Assembly (NCBI GenBank): GCA_022825505.1 | Contig: JAJDWR010000073.1 | Location: 1-64,000, forward strand | From: Gammaproteobacteria bacterium | Lineage (GTDB): Bacteria; Pseudomonadota; Gammaproteobacteria; Steroidobacterales; Rariloculaceae | DNA length: 64,000 nt | Reading direction: 5' to 3' | Part shown: positions 37,301 to 46,851 of the stretch, in pieces | Numbering within the stretch: position 1 is the first letter of the stretch | Layout: each line of letters begins with the position of its first letter | Notes under the pieces: generated by a model | Database searches by the model: none | Told to the model about the DNA's origin: nothing | What the model saw: only the letters and a program-made list of their open reading frames with translations | Made by a program: the position numbers and the translations under genes

Positions 37301-38656
37301 TCAGTGATTGTCGTTCAACTGTCCGGCGATTCGCAGGGCGACTTCCATGGCCTGTTCGTAGTTCAGGCGCGGATCGACCTGGGTCTTGTAGGCTCTGGCG
37401 AGATCGGCTTCCCCGAGCCCCCGGGCGCCGCCCACGCATTCGGTCACGTTTTCGCCGGTGAGTTCGAGGTGCACCCCGCCCAGTATGGTTCCCGCGTCGC
37501 GGTGGATCCGGAACGCCGCCTTCAATTCCTCGACGATGTTGTCAAAACGGCGTGTCTTGAAACCCTCCCGTGTGGATTCCGTATTGCCGTGCATGGGATC
37601 GCAGATCCACAGAACGTGCGTACCGGTTGCCTGAACGGCCTCGATCACCCGAGGCAGGTGTTCGTCCACCTGCGCAGCGCCGAACCGGGTAATCAGCGAA
37701 AGCCGCCCCGGTTCGTTGTCCGGATTCAGGTACTCAATCAGTTTCTGAAGCTGGTCGTTGCCCGCGGACACGCCGATCTTGATGGCGATCGGGTTTCGGA
37801 TGCCGCGGAAGTACTCCACATGGGCGCTGTCGGGGTCTGCGGTGCGCATGCCGATCCAGGGGAAGTGAGTCGTCAGGTTGTACCAGCTCTTTCGATGCGG
37901 CAGAAACCGCGTCTGCGCCTGCTCGTAGGGCAGATGCAACCCTTCGTGGCAGGTGTAGAACTCGACACGCTGGGTTTCGATCGACTCCCCGCCGATCAGT
38001 TCGAAAAACTCCAGGGAATCGGACACCGTTTTCACGAGCTTGTGGTATTCGGCCGCCATCGCCGATTCGCCGACAAAATCCAGGTCCCAGTTCTCCGGAT
38101 GGTGCAGGTCCGCAAAACCGCCATCGATGAGCGAGCGGACGAAATTGAGGGTGAGTGCCGCCCGCTCGTAACCCCGCAGCATGAGCGTCGGGTCCGGCTC
38201 CCGATCCTCGGCGACGAAGGCGCTGCGATTGACCAGGTCCCCGCGGAAGCTCGGCAGCGATTGCCCTTCACGCACTTCCTCGTCGGCGCTGCGCGGCTTG
38301 GCGTACTGCCCCGCCATTCGGCCCACCCGGATCACGGGTTTCTTCATGCCCGCCGTCAGCACCAGCGACATCTGCAGCAGGATCTTGAGCTTCTGGACGA
38401 TAATTTCCGACTGGCATTCCTCGAAACTCTCGGCGCAGTCGCCGCCCTGCAGCAGAAATGCCTTTCCCTGCTGCGCCTGTGCCAGCCTGGCCTTGAGTTC
38501 CTCGATCTCCCAGCTCGTGACCAGCGGCGGCAATCTGGACAGTTCGGCCACTGCCGCCTGTAATCGGGCCGGATCCCTGTAAAGCGGCTGCTGGGCGGCC
38601 TGGCGGTTCTGCCAACTCGTGGGACTCCAGTCCATCAATGGTTTTGTCGCGGCCAT
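37301..38656 (-). CDS. aroH: Class II 3-deoxy-7-phosphoheptulonate synthase
   Basis: First enzyme of the shikimate pathway, joining phosphoenolpyruvate and erythrose 4-phosphate. The 451-residue protein is of the plant/class II type, with FLLQGGDCAESFEECQ, MKKPVIRVGRMAGQYAKPRS and GMRTADPDSAHVEYFRGI. Its tail has VWICDPMHGN-like and HLELTGENVTECVGG motifs. Class II enzymes are not homologous to E. coli AroF/G/H. Gene symbol is used in its general sense. The start is the ATG that leads into AATKPLMDWSPTSW, six codons inside the longest frame. Likely shares a transcript with uvrC and pgsA. Confidence 0.92.
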   Translation of the reverse strand: MAATKPLMDWSPTSWQNRQAAQQPLYRDPARLQAAVAELSRLPPLVTSWEIEELKARLAQAQQGKAFLLQGGDCAESFEECQSEIIVQKLKILLQMSLVLTAGMKKPVIRVGRMAGQYAKPRSADEEVREGQSLPSFRGDLVNRSAFVAEDREPDPTLMLRGYERAALTLNFVRSLIDGGFADLHHPENWDLDFVGESAMAAEYHKLVKTVSDSLEFFELIGGESIETQRVEFYTCHEGLHLPYEQAQTRFLPHRKSWYNLTTHFPWIGMRTADPDSAHVEYFRGIRNPIAIKIGVSAGNDQLQKLIEYLNPDNEPGRLSLITRFGAAQVDEHLPRVIEAVQATGTHVLWICDPMHGNTESTREGFKTRRFDNIVEELKAAFRIHRDAGTILGGVHLELTGENVTECVGGARGLGEADLARAYKTQVDPRLNYEQAMEVALRIAGQLNDNH

Positions 38657-38749
38657 AGGGGCGCGACTATACACCGCGAACGCATATGCAGAAAACTACA
38701 TGCGTGTTAAATGTGTGTTGATATCGGCGTGAGGGGATCGTCAATTCCG

Positions 38750-38836
38750 CCCGGACAAGCAGGCATCGGACCCGATCCATGCCGGTATCGCGCCCGGACA
38801 ATGCGGGTATTGCACCCGAATAATGCTGGTATCATG
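38750..38836 (+). repeat. Four tandem 22-base direct repeats abutting nfeD
   Basis: Four consecutive units of 21, 22, 22 and 22 bases start at 38,750, 38,771, 38,793 and 38,815. Each begins with CCCGNNN and contains G-G-(T/C)-A-T-C or similar near its middle-right. Units 2-4 share the core ATGCNGGTAT. The array ends five bases before the nfeD ATG. Two helical turns per unit would place protein contacts on one face of the DNA. The last unit contains TGGTATCAT, an extended -10-like sequence at 38,827-38,835. Confidence 0.75.
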
Positions 38837-38841
38837 TCGGC

Positions 38842-40554
38842 ATGACCCGCTCCGGCCAGTATCCCGCACGCCCGACCCCCTTGCTGCGGCGTGGATTAGC
38901 TTTGCTGTGCTTCCTGGCAGGGTTCGGGGTCTGGCTGCACGCTCAGGAGCCCGAACCGGAGGCCGAGGCAGCCGCGACGGAGTCAATTTCGGCGGAAGAT
39001 TCCGGTGCGGGCTCGGACAGCGACGAGGGCATTTCCGAGGCGTCCGGAGACGAGGAATCGGGCGGCGAATCGGACGAAGACGAAGACGCATCGTCCGGGG
39101 ATGACTCTTCCGGGAGCGGCGGGACCGTAACGCTGCTGCAAATCCAGGGCGCGATCGGGCCGGCCACTGCGGATTTCGTCACGCGCGGCATCGAGACGGC
39201 CGAAGAGTCCAATGCGGCCCTGATCGTGCTGGAGATGGATACTCCCGGCGGGCTGGATACGGCCATGCGCGAGATCATCCAGGGCATTCTCGCGTCGGAG
39301 GTGCCGGTCGCAACCTACGTGTGGCCCCAGGGTGCGCGCGCCGCAAGTGCCGGCACCTATATCCTCTACGCCAGCCACATCGCGGCAATGGCGCCTGCGA
39401 CCAATCTCGGCGCGGCGACCCCGGTGGCCATCGGCGCGCCCGCGCCCGCTTCGCCAACCGACCCCGCAGGCGAAGCGCAGGACGATGACGAGGCTGACGA
39501 GGACGCAGAGGCTTCCGACGAGGAGGGCGAAACGGCAGCAGGCGACGATGAAGATTCAGCCGGCGGCGGAGACTCTGACGCGGAAGACAGCGAAGCGGAC
39601 GGCATTGAGGCGGACGACGCTGCAGACGAGGCAATGGAGCCCTCGGATCTGATCCCGGCCCCGGCAACCGCCACCGAGCGCAAGGCCATCAACGATGCGG
39701 TGGCCTACATCCGCAGTCTGGCCGAACTGCGCGGCCGCAATGCCGACTGGGCCGAAGACGCGGTGCGCGCTGCAGAAAGTCTGAGTTCAAGCGATGCGCT
39801 TGAAATGAACGTCATCGACCTGATCGCCGACGACCTGTCGGATCTCCTGCAACAACTGGACGGCTGGGAAGTCGAAATCGACGGGCGAACCGAAGAACTC
39901 GACACCACAGGTCTTATCTACGAGCGCATTGAGCCCGACTGGCGCACCCGGCTGCTGGAAGTCATCAGCAACCCCACGGTCGCGTACATGCTCATGCTGC
40001 TCGGCATTTACGGACTCATCTTCGAGGGCTACAATCCCGGCGCCATCGTTCCGGGCGTCGTGGGAGCGATTTCGCTGCTGCTGGCACTGTTCGCCTTCCA
40101 GGTACTGCCCATCAACTACGCGGGGCTGGCGCTTATCGCTCTCGGGGTCATCCTCATGGTTTCGGAATTCCTTGTGCCGAGTTTCGGCGCCCTGGGCATG
40201 GGCGGGATCGCCGCGTTCATCTTCGGTTCGGTGATCCTGATCGATTCGGACATTCCGGGCTTCGGCGTCTCGCTGCCGCTCATCATCAGCATCGCCGCCA
40301 GCGGTGCGCTGGTCCTGCTCGGCATCGTGTGGTTCGCAGTAAGGTCCCGGGACCGCCCGGTGGTCAGCGGTCAGGAGGAAATGGTGGGGGCGCACGCCGA
40401 GGCCCTGCACGATTTCGACACACGCGGTCAGATCTGGGTACATGGCGAACGCTGGACTGCCAGGACTTCAACACCGGTCACGACCGGTCAGCCGCTCGAA
40501 GTCGTCAGGGTCGACGGACTGACGCTGCACGTAAAACCCAAGGATTCAACCTAA
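38842..40554 (+). CDS. NfeD-family membrane-bound ClpP-class protease with acidic insertions
   Basis: Full-length NfeD of 570 residues, a membrane protease that cuts stomatin-like proteins. Order: signal peptide (about 1-34), very acidic Ser/Asp/Glu-rich stretch (about 35-92), ClpP-like domain with LIVLEMDTPGGLDTAMREII and the nucleophile region GARAASAGTYIL. A second acidic insertion (about 205-265) comes next, then the catalytic lysine region ERKAINDAVAYIRSLAELRG, several membrane helices (about 375-500) and a C-terminal OB domain. The two acidic blocks are absent from ordinary NfeD proteins. The slipin gene follows after 16 bases. Confidence 0.88.
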   Translation: MTRSGQYPARPTPLLRRGLALLCFLAGFGVWLHAQEPEPEAEAAATESISAEDSGAGSDSDEGISEASGDEESGGESDEDEDASSGDDSSGSGGTVTLLQIQGAIGPATADFVTRGIETAEESNAALIVLEMDTPGGLDTAMREIIQGILASEVPVATYVWPQGARAASAGTYILYASHIAAMAPATNLGAATPVAIGAPAPASPTDPAGEAQDDDEADEDAEASDEEGETAAGDDEDSAGGGDSDAEDSEADGIEADDAADEAMEPSDLIPAPATATERKAINDAVAYIRSLAELRGRNADWAEDAVRAAESLSSSDALEMNVIDLIADDLSDLLQQLDGWEVEIDGRTEELDTTGLIYERIEPDWRTRLLEVISNPTVAYMLMLLGIYGLIFEGYNPGAIVPGVVGAISLLLALFAFQVLPINYAGLALIALGVILMVSEFLVPSFGALGMGGIAAFIFGSVILIDSDIPGFGVSLPLIISIAASGALVLLGIVWFAVRSRDRPVVSGQEEMVGAHAEALHDFDTRGQIWVHGERWTARTSTPVTTGQPLEVVRVDGLTLHVKPKDST

Positions 40555-40570
40555 CCCATAAGGACGGAAC

Positions 40571-41335
40571 ATGTTTTTCCAACTCTCCACTTACCTCATC
40601 GCCGCTGCGGCGCTGTTCGTCTTCAGCGCGATCAAGGTTCTGCGCGAGTACGAGCGCGGAGTCATCTTCCTGCTTGGCCGGTTCTGGAAGGTCAAGGGAC
40701 CGGGCCTGATCATCGTCATACCGGGCATTCAGAAGATGATTCGCGTCGACCTGCGAACCATCGTGATGGACGTGCCGACCCAGGATGTCATTTCAAGGGA
40801 CAACGTGTCCGTGAAGGTCAGCGCGGTGATCTACTTCCGCGTCCTGGATCCCGAGAGGGCCATCATCCAGGTGGAAAACCGGGTCGAGGCCACCAGCCAG
40901 TTGGCGCAGACCACGCTGCGGTCGGTACTGGGCCGGCACGAGCTGGACGACATGCTGGCCGAGCGCGACAAGCTCAACGCGGACGTGCAGGAAATCCTCG
41001 ATCAGAACACCGAAGCGTGGGGCATCAAGGTGACCAATGTCGAGATCAAGCACGTGGACCTGGACGAGAGCATGATTCGCGCGATCGCCGCGCAGGCCGA
41101 AGCGGAACGGGCGCGGCGCGCCAAGATCATTCACGCCGAGGGCGAACTGCAGGCTTCGAAGAAGCTCGCCGAGGCAGCCAAAACGCTCTCCTCGGAATCC
41201 CAGGCCCTGCAATTGCGCTATCTGCAGACGCTCACCGAGATTTCCAGCGAGCGGAACACCAACACCATCGTGTTCCCGTTACCGATGGACCTGGTAAAAC
41301 CGATATTCGACCGGCTGGAGGCCCCCGGAGACTGA
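40571..41335 (+). CDS. Slipin/stomatin-like SPFH-domain protein
   Basis: A 254-residue member of the prokaryotic stomatin family. One N-terminal membrane hairpin ([20 protein letters not shown]) leads to the SPFH/band 7 domain with [27 protein letters not shown]-like [13 protein letters not shown] and [17 protein letters not shown]-terminal helical region follows ([17 protein letters not shown]). Such proteins organise membrane microdomains and form a conserved pair with NfeD, as here. The ribosome site lies in the 16-base gap after nfeD. Confidence 0.92.
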   Translation: MFFQLSTYLIAAAALFVFSAIKVLREYERGVIFLLGRFWKVKGPGLIIVIPGIQKMIRVDLRTIVMDVPTQDVISRDNVSVKVSAVIYFRVLDPERAIIQVENRVEATSQLAQTTLRSVLGRHELDDMLAERDKLNADVQEILDQNTEAWGIKVTNVEIKHVDLDESMIRAIAAQAEAERARRAKIIHAEGELQASKKLAEAAKTLSSESQALQLRYLQTLTEISSERNTNTIVFPLPMDLVKPIFDRLEAPGD

Positions 41336-41351
41336 TCGGTTCTTCCGGTCT

Positions 41352-41373
41352 CACACGTCATATGGTACGTGTG
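41352..41373 (+). repeat. Perfect 7-8-7 inverted repeat after the slipin gene
   Basis: CACACGT and ACGTGTG flank an 8-base loop 16 bases beyond the slipin stop, in the gap shared with a convergent gene. No T-run follows, so it is not a classic terminator. It may be a transcript-end hairpin or a protein site. Confidence 0.4.
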
Positions 41374-41506
41374 CACCGTGCCGCGCGCATACGCGGGCTC
41401 GCGTGTTGTTCGATGGAATTCTTGCACGTATTGCGGTATCGCGCGCTCACGGCGGTGCGCGATTGCTTGTCCGCACTCGAACGGGTGTTCGCACTTGCTG
41501 GCGCCG

Positions 41507-42091
41507 TCAGGCGGTGCGCTTGGCCGGTTCGCGGCTCTCCATGTAGGCGGCCAGTTCGCCCTGTCGGGTGTGCAGGGTGTGTAACCAGCGCTGGCCGCCG
41601 GAGGTGAATCCGGCCCAATAGCCGATCTCGACGATTTCGGGCTCCGAGAACGCCTCGTGCAGTTGGCGCCAGAGCGCTTCGTCGGCCCGCTGGGGATCCC
41701 ACAGGATCGCTTCGGTGTAGCGCAGCGCCGCTTTCTCGCGGCTGTTGAACCGTTCGGATTCCTCGAACTTGAGCAGCTCGCTCAGGCGGTTGTCCGGATC
41801 TTCCTTCGCCCCACGGGCGGCACCCTGGTTGCTTCAGTAGTCGCAGTTCAGGCTGTAGGCGATGTAGGTGCGGACCAGCTCCTTGAGATCGTGCTCCACA
41901 AATCCGACTTCGGCCTGCTTGTCGAACAACAGTTTGCGCGTCATCGTGAAGGCGCGCATCACGTCCGGCTGGTGCGCGCGAATGGACTGGTTTTCGGGGC
42001 CCGGCCGGCCTCGCTCGATGGACTCCTCGAGCCACTGTCTTGCCTCCGGATCGGCGATTTCATCCGGCGCCAGGTAGCTGATGTTTGCCAT
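41507..42091 (-). CDS. AhpD-like protein with in-frame UGA: candidate C-x-x-U selenoprotein
   Basis: The gene reads 85 codons, a UGA at 41,834-41,836, then 108 further codons to a UGA stop. Both halves are one AhpD/carboxymuconolactone decarboxylase-family protein. Before the UGA is HDLKELVRTYIAYSLNCDY and after it SNQGAARGAKEDPDNRLSEL. Later, REKAALRYTEAILWDP and EIVEIGYWAGFTSGGQRWLH are typical of the family. The UGA falls exactly where the second cysteine of the C-x-x-C redox site belongs, giving N-C83-D-Y-U86. A GC-rich hairpin follows at the right distance. Selenocysteine forms of AhpD-like proteins are known from marine metagenome surveys. A nonsense mutation or a base-call error cannot be excluded, and no sel genes are in the window. 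The start, at ANISYLAPDEI, was preferred over an ATG 57 bases upstream. Confidence 0.6.
41807..41819 (-). promoter_or_regulatory. SECIS-like hairpin downstream of the in-frame UGA
   Basis: On the minus strand CGCCC-GTG-GGGCG forms a perfect 5-base-pair stem with a GUG loop. The loop starts 20 bases after the UGA and has G first. Bacterial SECIS elements lie just downstream of the UGA within the coding region and usually have G among the first loop bases. The stem is short and flanked by mismatches, so it could also arise by chance in GC-rich DNA. Confidence 0.45.
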
Positions 42092-42156
42092 TGGCCTCTG
42101 CTTTGGTTGAGTACGTGCCAAGTGTAGGCGCCCTACCGCGAAAATCAACCGGGTTA

Positions 42157-42259
42157 CCGTGCTCGTTTCGCTTTCCCCGTGCCCGGTTTGCTCTCACCCT
42201 GTCCGCTTCGCTCTCTCGCCGCCCGGTTTGCTCCTACCCTGTCCGTTTTGCCTCTTGCC
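42157..42259 (+). repeat. Five imperfect ~20-base tandem repeats at the mazG 3' end
   Basis: Five units of roughly 19-22 bases follow the pattern CC(G/T)(T/-)(C/G)C..G(G/T)TT(C/T)GCT. Examples are CCGTGCTCGTTTCGCTTTCC, CCGCCCGGTTTGCTCCTAC and CCTGTCCGTTTTGCCTCTTG. The last unit codes for the final residues of MazG; the others lie beyond its stop. The units are not palindromic. Possibly slippage-born; no known element was recognised. Confidence 0.6.
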
Positions 42260-43124
42260 AGAGTTCTTCCAGGGCCTGGATATCGTAGCTGGCCCAATCC
42301 CTTTGCTGTGCGTGCACGAGTCCCTCCAAACGCCGGAACCGGGTCTCGAATTTCGCGCTGGCCTCCCGCAGGCAACGTTCCGGATCGAGCTTCAGGTGCC
42401 GGCACAGGTTGACCAGAGAAAACAGTAGATCGCCCATTTCTTCGGCCATGTGGGACGGGTTGCCGGCAGCGCATGCCTCGTCGAGTTCGGCAATTTCTTC
42501 ATCCACCTTTTCCCGCACCGTTGCGATGTCCGGCCAGTCGAAACCCACCCTGGCAGCGCGTTCGGTAAGTTTCGTGCTGCGCTGAAGTGCCGGCAGCGCT
42601 ACGGCAACGCCGTCGAGCGCGCCAACCTCCACCGAGACCGAATTTGCCGCTGCGCCCGAACGGGCCGTTGTGTCCGAACCTGCCGTTGCGCCCGCAACCG
42701 CACCGCCATCCCGCGCCTCGGCCACTGCCGCGCTCCGTTCCATCGCCTTGTTCTGTTCCCAGGCCCTCGTTTGCCCTTCGGCCGTGTCGACCCGATCCGT
42801 CCCGAAAACGTTGGGGTGCCGCCGTACCATCTTGTCGCAAATGCCCTCCACTACGTCGCCGAAATCGAAAGCACCTTCCTCCTCCGCCATTCGGGCGTGG
42901 TAGACCACCTGCAACAGCAGGTCCCCCAGTTCGTCCCGAAGGCCGTCAATGTCCTCACGCGTGATCGCATCCACGACTTCGTAGGCTTCCTCCAACGTAT
43001 ACGGCGCGATGCTCTCGAAGGTCTGCTCAAGGTCCCAAACGCACCCGCCGTCTGGATTCCGAAGCCGTGCCATTATCTTCAGTAAATTAGAGATATTCCG
43101 TTTATCTTGTTCTTTGTTCGTCAT
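42234..43124 (-). CDS. mazG: Nucleoside triphosphate pyrophosphohydrolase
   Basis: Hydrolyses damaged or signalling NTPs to NMP and pyrophosphate. The 296-residue protein has the usual two MazG domains. The first contains TLEEAYEVVDAITREDIDGL then RDELGDLLLQVVYHARMAEE. The second contains EKVDEEIAELDEACAAGN and EEMGDLLFSLVNLCRHL. Between them, about residues 130-165 form an Ala/Gly/Ser/Thr-rich linker coded by an 18-base repeat, longer than in E. coli MazG. The start overlaps the Nudix gene by 23 bases. Confidence 0.9.
   Translation of the reverse strand: MTNKEQDKRNISNLLKIMARLRNPDGGCVWDLEQTFESIAPYTLEEAYEVVDAITREDIDGLRDELGDLLLQVVYHARMAEEEGAFDFGDVVEGICDKMVRRHPNVFGTDRVDTAEGQTRAWEQNKAMERSAAVAEARDGGAVAGATAGSDTTARSGAAANSVSVEVGALDGVAVALPALQRSTKLTERAARVGFDWPDIATVREKVDEEIAELDEACAAGNPSHMAEEMGDLLFSLVNLCRHLKLDPERCLREASAKFETRFRRLEGLVHAQQRDWASYDIQALEELWQEAKRTG
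42640..42711 (+). repeat. Four 18-base tandem repeats inside the mazG linker
   Basis: Units at 42,640, 42,658, 42,676 and 42,694 (GAATTTGCCGCTGCGCCC, GAACGGGCCGTTGTGTCC, GAACCTGCCGTTGCGCCC and a diverged fourth). Each is six codons long, so changes in copy number would keep the reading frame. They code the low-complexity interdomain stretch of MazG on the minus strand. Confidence 0.7.
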
Positions 43125-43833
43125 AAATTAACGTCAGAAACTGCACCAGGATGGATGCGGTCGCTCCCCAGATCCGGTGGCCCTCGTAATCGATTTCGTA
43201 CACGCGGATGCGGGTACCCAAGCGTTCGCGGTGGGTCGAACGAATATTCCTCTCGTCCAGCAGGTACTCGAGGGGAACCTCGAAAACTTCGGCAACCTCG
43301 CGTCCATCGGCCACAGGGCGGTAAGCGGAGTCCACGAACGCAACCACGGGCGTAACCAGGAATCCCGTGACGGTCAGCAGGTCGTCCAGACAGCCCGCGA
43401 CGGCGACCAGCCGGCGCTCCATGCCCACCTCCTCCTCGGCTTCACGGATTGCGGCCGCTTCCGGCCCGTCGTCACCGGCATCGATGCGGCCGCCGGGAAA
43501 ACTCACCTGGCCAGGGTGATCCTTGAGGTCCGGCGAGCGTTCGGTGAACAGCATCGTCAGCCCCGCCGGCCGTTCGATCAGGGCCAGCAGCACGGCGGCC
43601 GGACTGCGCCGCCGTTCGAGCAACTCCAGCAGCGGTAACGAGATGGGCCCCTCCAGATCCTGCCGCATGCGAGCCAGCGGGTCCCCTGAACGCTGCATAT
43701 TGGCCAACCGCGACCGAATATGAGCGTGCATCGCCGCCATTACATCCGAGTCGGCGTCGGCCGCTGCGTCTGCGTTGACCCCTCGCCGGCCGGGCGCCTC
43801 TCCGGTCGCCATGCGATGCGAAACTCCCGCCAC
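43102..43833 (-). CDS. nudL: CoA-type Nudix hydrolase (NudL-like)
   Basis: A 243-residue Nudix hydrolase. The Nudix box is GGRIDAGDDGPEAAAIREAE then EEVGM, with the upstream UPF0035 pattern LLALIERPAGLTMLFTERSP and DHPGQVSFPGG that marks coenzyme A pyrophosphatases of the YeaB/NudL group. It hydrolyses CoA to 3',5'-ADP and phosphopantetheine, or related dinucleotides. It sits between fumC and mazG on one strand, six bases after fumC. An ATG seven codons inside is an alternative start. Confidence 0.85.
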   Translation of the reverse strand: MAGVSHRMATGEAPGRRGVNADAAADADSDVMAAMHAHIRSRLANMQRSGDPLARMRQDLEGPISLPLLELLERRRSPAAVLLALIERPAGLTMLFTERSPDLKDHPGQVSFPGGRIDAGDDGPEAAAIREAEEEVGMERRLVAVAGCLDDLLTVTGFLVTPVVAFVDSAYRPVADGREVAEVFEVPLEYLLDERNIRSTHRERLGTRIRVYEIDYEGHRIWGATASILVQFLTLIYDEQRTR

Positions 43834-43839
43834 CGGCCG

Positions 43840-45225
<1,386 letters not shown>

Positions 45226-45364
45226 CGCATCTCCCTGCTCGCGCCCCGTCAGCCGGGCGCCTCGCCGGACCCGGTGCGGCATGGGCCTTCCGCTGCGGGC
45301 GGCGAGGATCGGTTATCCCGGAGTAACGGTGTATGATGCGCACTCTGCTGCTGCTTGTATAGGG

Positions 45365-46750
45365 ATGCCGAGCACGCCGGTGGATCCTGCAGACCTTTTC
45401 GCACTGTCACCGCTGGATGGACGCTACGCGCCCAAAACCGCGCCGCTGCGCCCCTATCTCTCCGAATCCGCGCTCATCCGCTACCGCACGCTGGTGGAAA
45501 TCCAGTGGCTGCGGCACCTGGCGGCGGAACCCGCCGTTGATGGCCTTGCGCCCCTGAAAGACGATGTCGATACCGCGCTGCAGCAAGTTCTGGACAACTT
45601 CGATCGGGACGACGCGCAACGGGTCAAGTCCATCGAAGCCGAAATCAACCACGACGTGAAGGCCGTGGAGTACTTTCTGCGGGAAAAACTGGCGGAGATT
45701 CCGGGGGATGCAGCGGGTCTGAGTGCCTACCTGCACTTTGCCTGTACCTCTGAAGACATCAACAACCTCGCCTACGGCCTCATGCTCCGCGACGCTCGTA
45801 AAGACGTGCTGCTGCCTCGCTGTCACGCCCTGATCGATCGCCTGCGAACGATGGCGCACAGGCTCGCGGACGTGCCCATGCTGTCGCGCACGCACGGTCA
45901 GCCTGCTTCACCCACCACCATGGGCAAGGAGATGGCCAATTTCGCGCATCGCCTGTCGTCCCAGGCAGCGGAGTTTTCGGACGCGCGAATCCTGGGCAAG
46001 TTCAACGGCGCGGTGGGCAACTTCAACGCCCATCTGGCCGCTTATCCCGAGGCGCCGTGGCGACGAATCAGCACGCAATTCGTCGAGTCCCTCGGACTCA
46101 AGAGCAATCCCTACACGACGCAGATCGAGCCCCACGACTGGATCGCCGGGTATTGCCATGCGCTGCTCCGAATCAATACCGTGATGCTCGACCTGTGCCG
46201 CGACATATGGGGCTACGTCAGTCTCGGCTATTTCCGGCAACGCGCGACGCCGGGTGAAGTGGGTTCCTCCACCATGCCCCACAAGGTGAATCCCATCGAT
46301 TTCGAGAACGCCGAAGGCAATCTCGGCGTTGCCAACGCCTTGATCGCGTACTTGGCGGAACGGCTGCCCCAGTCCCGCTGGCAACGGGATCTGAGCGACT
46401 CCACGACGCTGCGGAATCTCGCCGTTCCGCTGGGGCACAGTCTGCTCGCAACCGAATCCTGCCTGCGCGGACTCGGCAATCTCGAAGCAGACCGGGAGCG
46501 ATTGCAGGAAGATCTGTCGGCCAACCCCGAAGTGCTTGCCGAAGCCGTGCAGACCGTCATGCGCCGCTACGGCATCGCCGATGCCTACGAGCAACTCAAG
46601 GCGCTCACCCGCGGCCAGTCCATCGAGCGCGAAGCCCTGGACGAATTCATCGCGGGGCTGGACATTCCCGAAGAAGCGCGGGCCCGGCTTGCCGCCCTGT
46701 CGCCAACGGACTACGTCGGCCTGGCCGCGAAACTGGTTAGCGAAATCTGA
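45365..46750 (+). CDS. purB: Adenylosuccinate lyase
   Basis: Acts twice in purine synthesis, splitting SAICAR and adenylosuccinate and releasing fumarate. The 461-residue protein opens with LFALSPLDGRYAPKTAPLRP, as in E. coli PurB, has FACTSEDINNLAYGLML and SRTHGQPASPTTMGKE, and the signature GSSTMPHKVNPIDFENAEG. The ATG at 45,365, preceded by AGGG, was used; a longer frame runs into the divergent promoter region. Confidence 0.94.
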   Translation: MPSTPVDPADLFALSPLDGRYAPKTAPLRPYLSESALIRYRTLVEIQWLRHLAAEPAVDGLAPLKDDVDTALQQVLDNFDRDDAQRVKSIEAEINHDVKAVEYFLREKLAEIPGDAAGLSAYLHFACTSEDINNLAYGLMLRDARKDVLLPRCHALIDRLRTMAHRLADVPMLSRTHGQPASPTTMGKEMANFAHRLSSQAAEFSDARILGKFNGAVGNFNAHLAAYPEAPWRRISTQFVESLGLKSNPYTTQIEPHDWIAGYCHALLRINTVMLDLCRDIWGYVSLGYFRQRATPGEVGSSTMPHKVNPIDFENAEGNLGVANALIAYLAERLPQSRWQRDLSDSTTLRNLAVPLGHSLLATESCLRGLGNLEADRERLQEDLSANPEVLAEAVQTVMRRYGIADAYEQLKALTRGQSIEREALDEFIAGLDIPEEARARLAALSPTDYVGLAAKLVSEI

Positions 46751-46851
46751 TTCAGGAGCCTATTCTGACCGCGTAGGCCTTCGGTACAATCCTGAGAGGA
46801 TCGGCTTGGGAGTTTCCGGAGCGGTCTGTTCGTCCCGGCTCGAGATCGCCC

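Noticed and set aside
37304..38563. A 419-codon plus-strand frame
   Set aside because: Antisense to the DAHP synthase gene, which has clear family motifs.
38750..38836. Repeat array considered as a CRISPR
   Set aside because: Units are contiguous with no spacers, only four, and no cas genes are present.
41358..42035. A 225-codon minus-strand frame covering the candidate selenoprotein gene
   Set aside because: It avoids the UGA but reads in another frame with no family resemblance, so it is not the true product.
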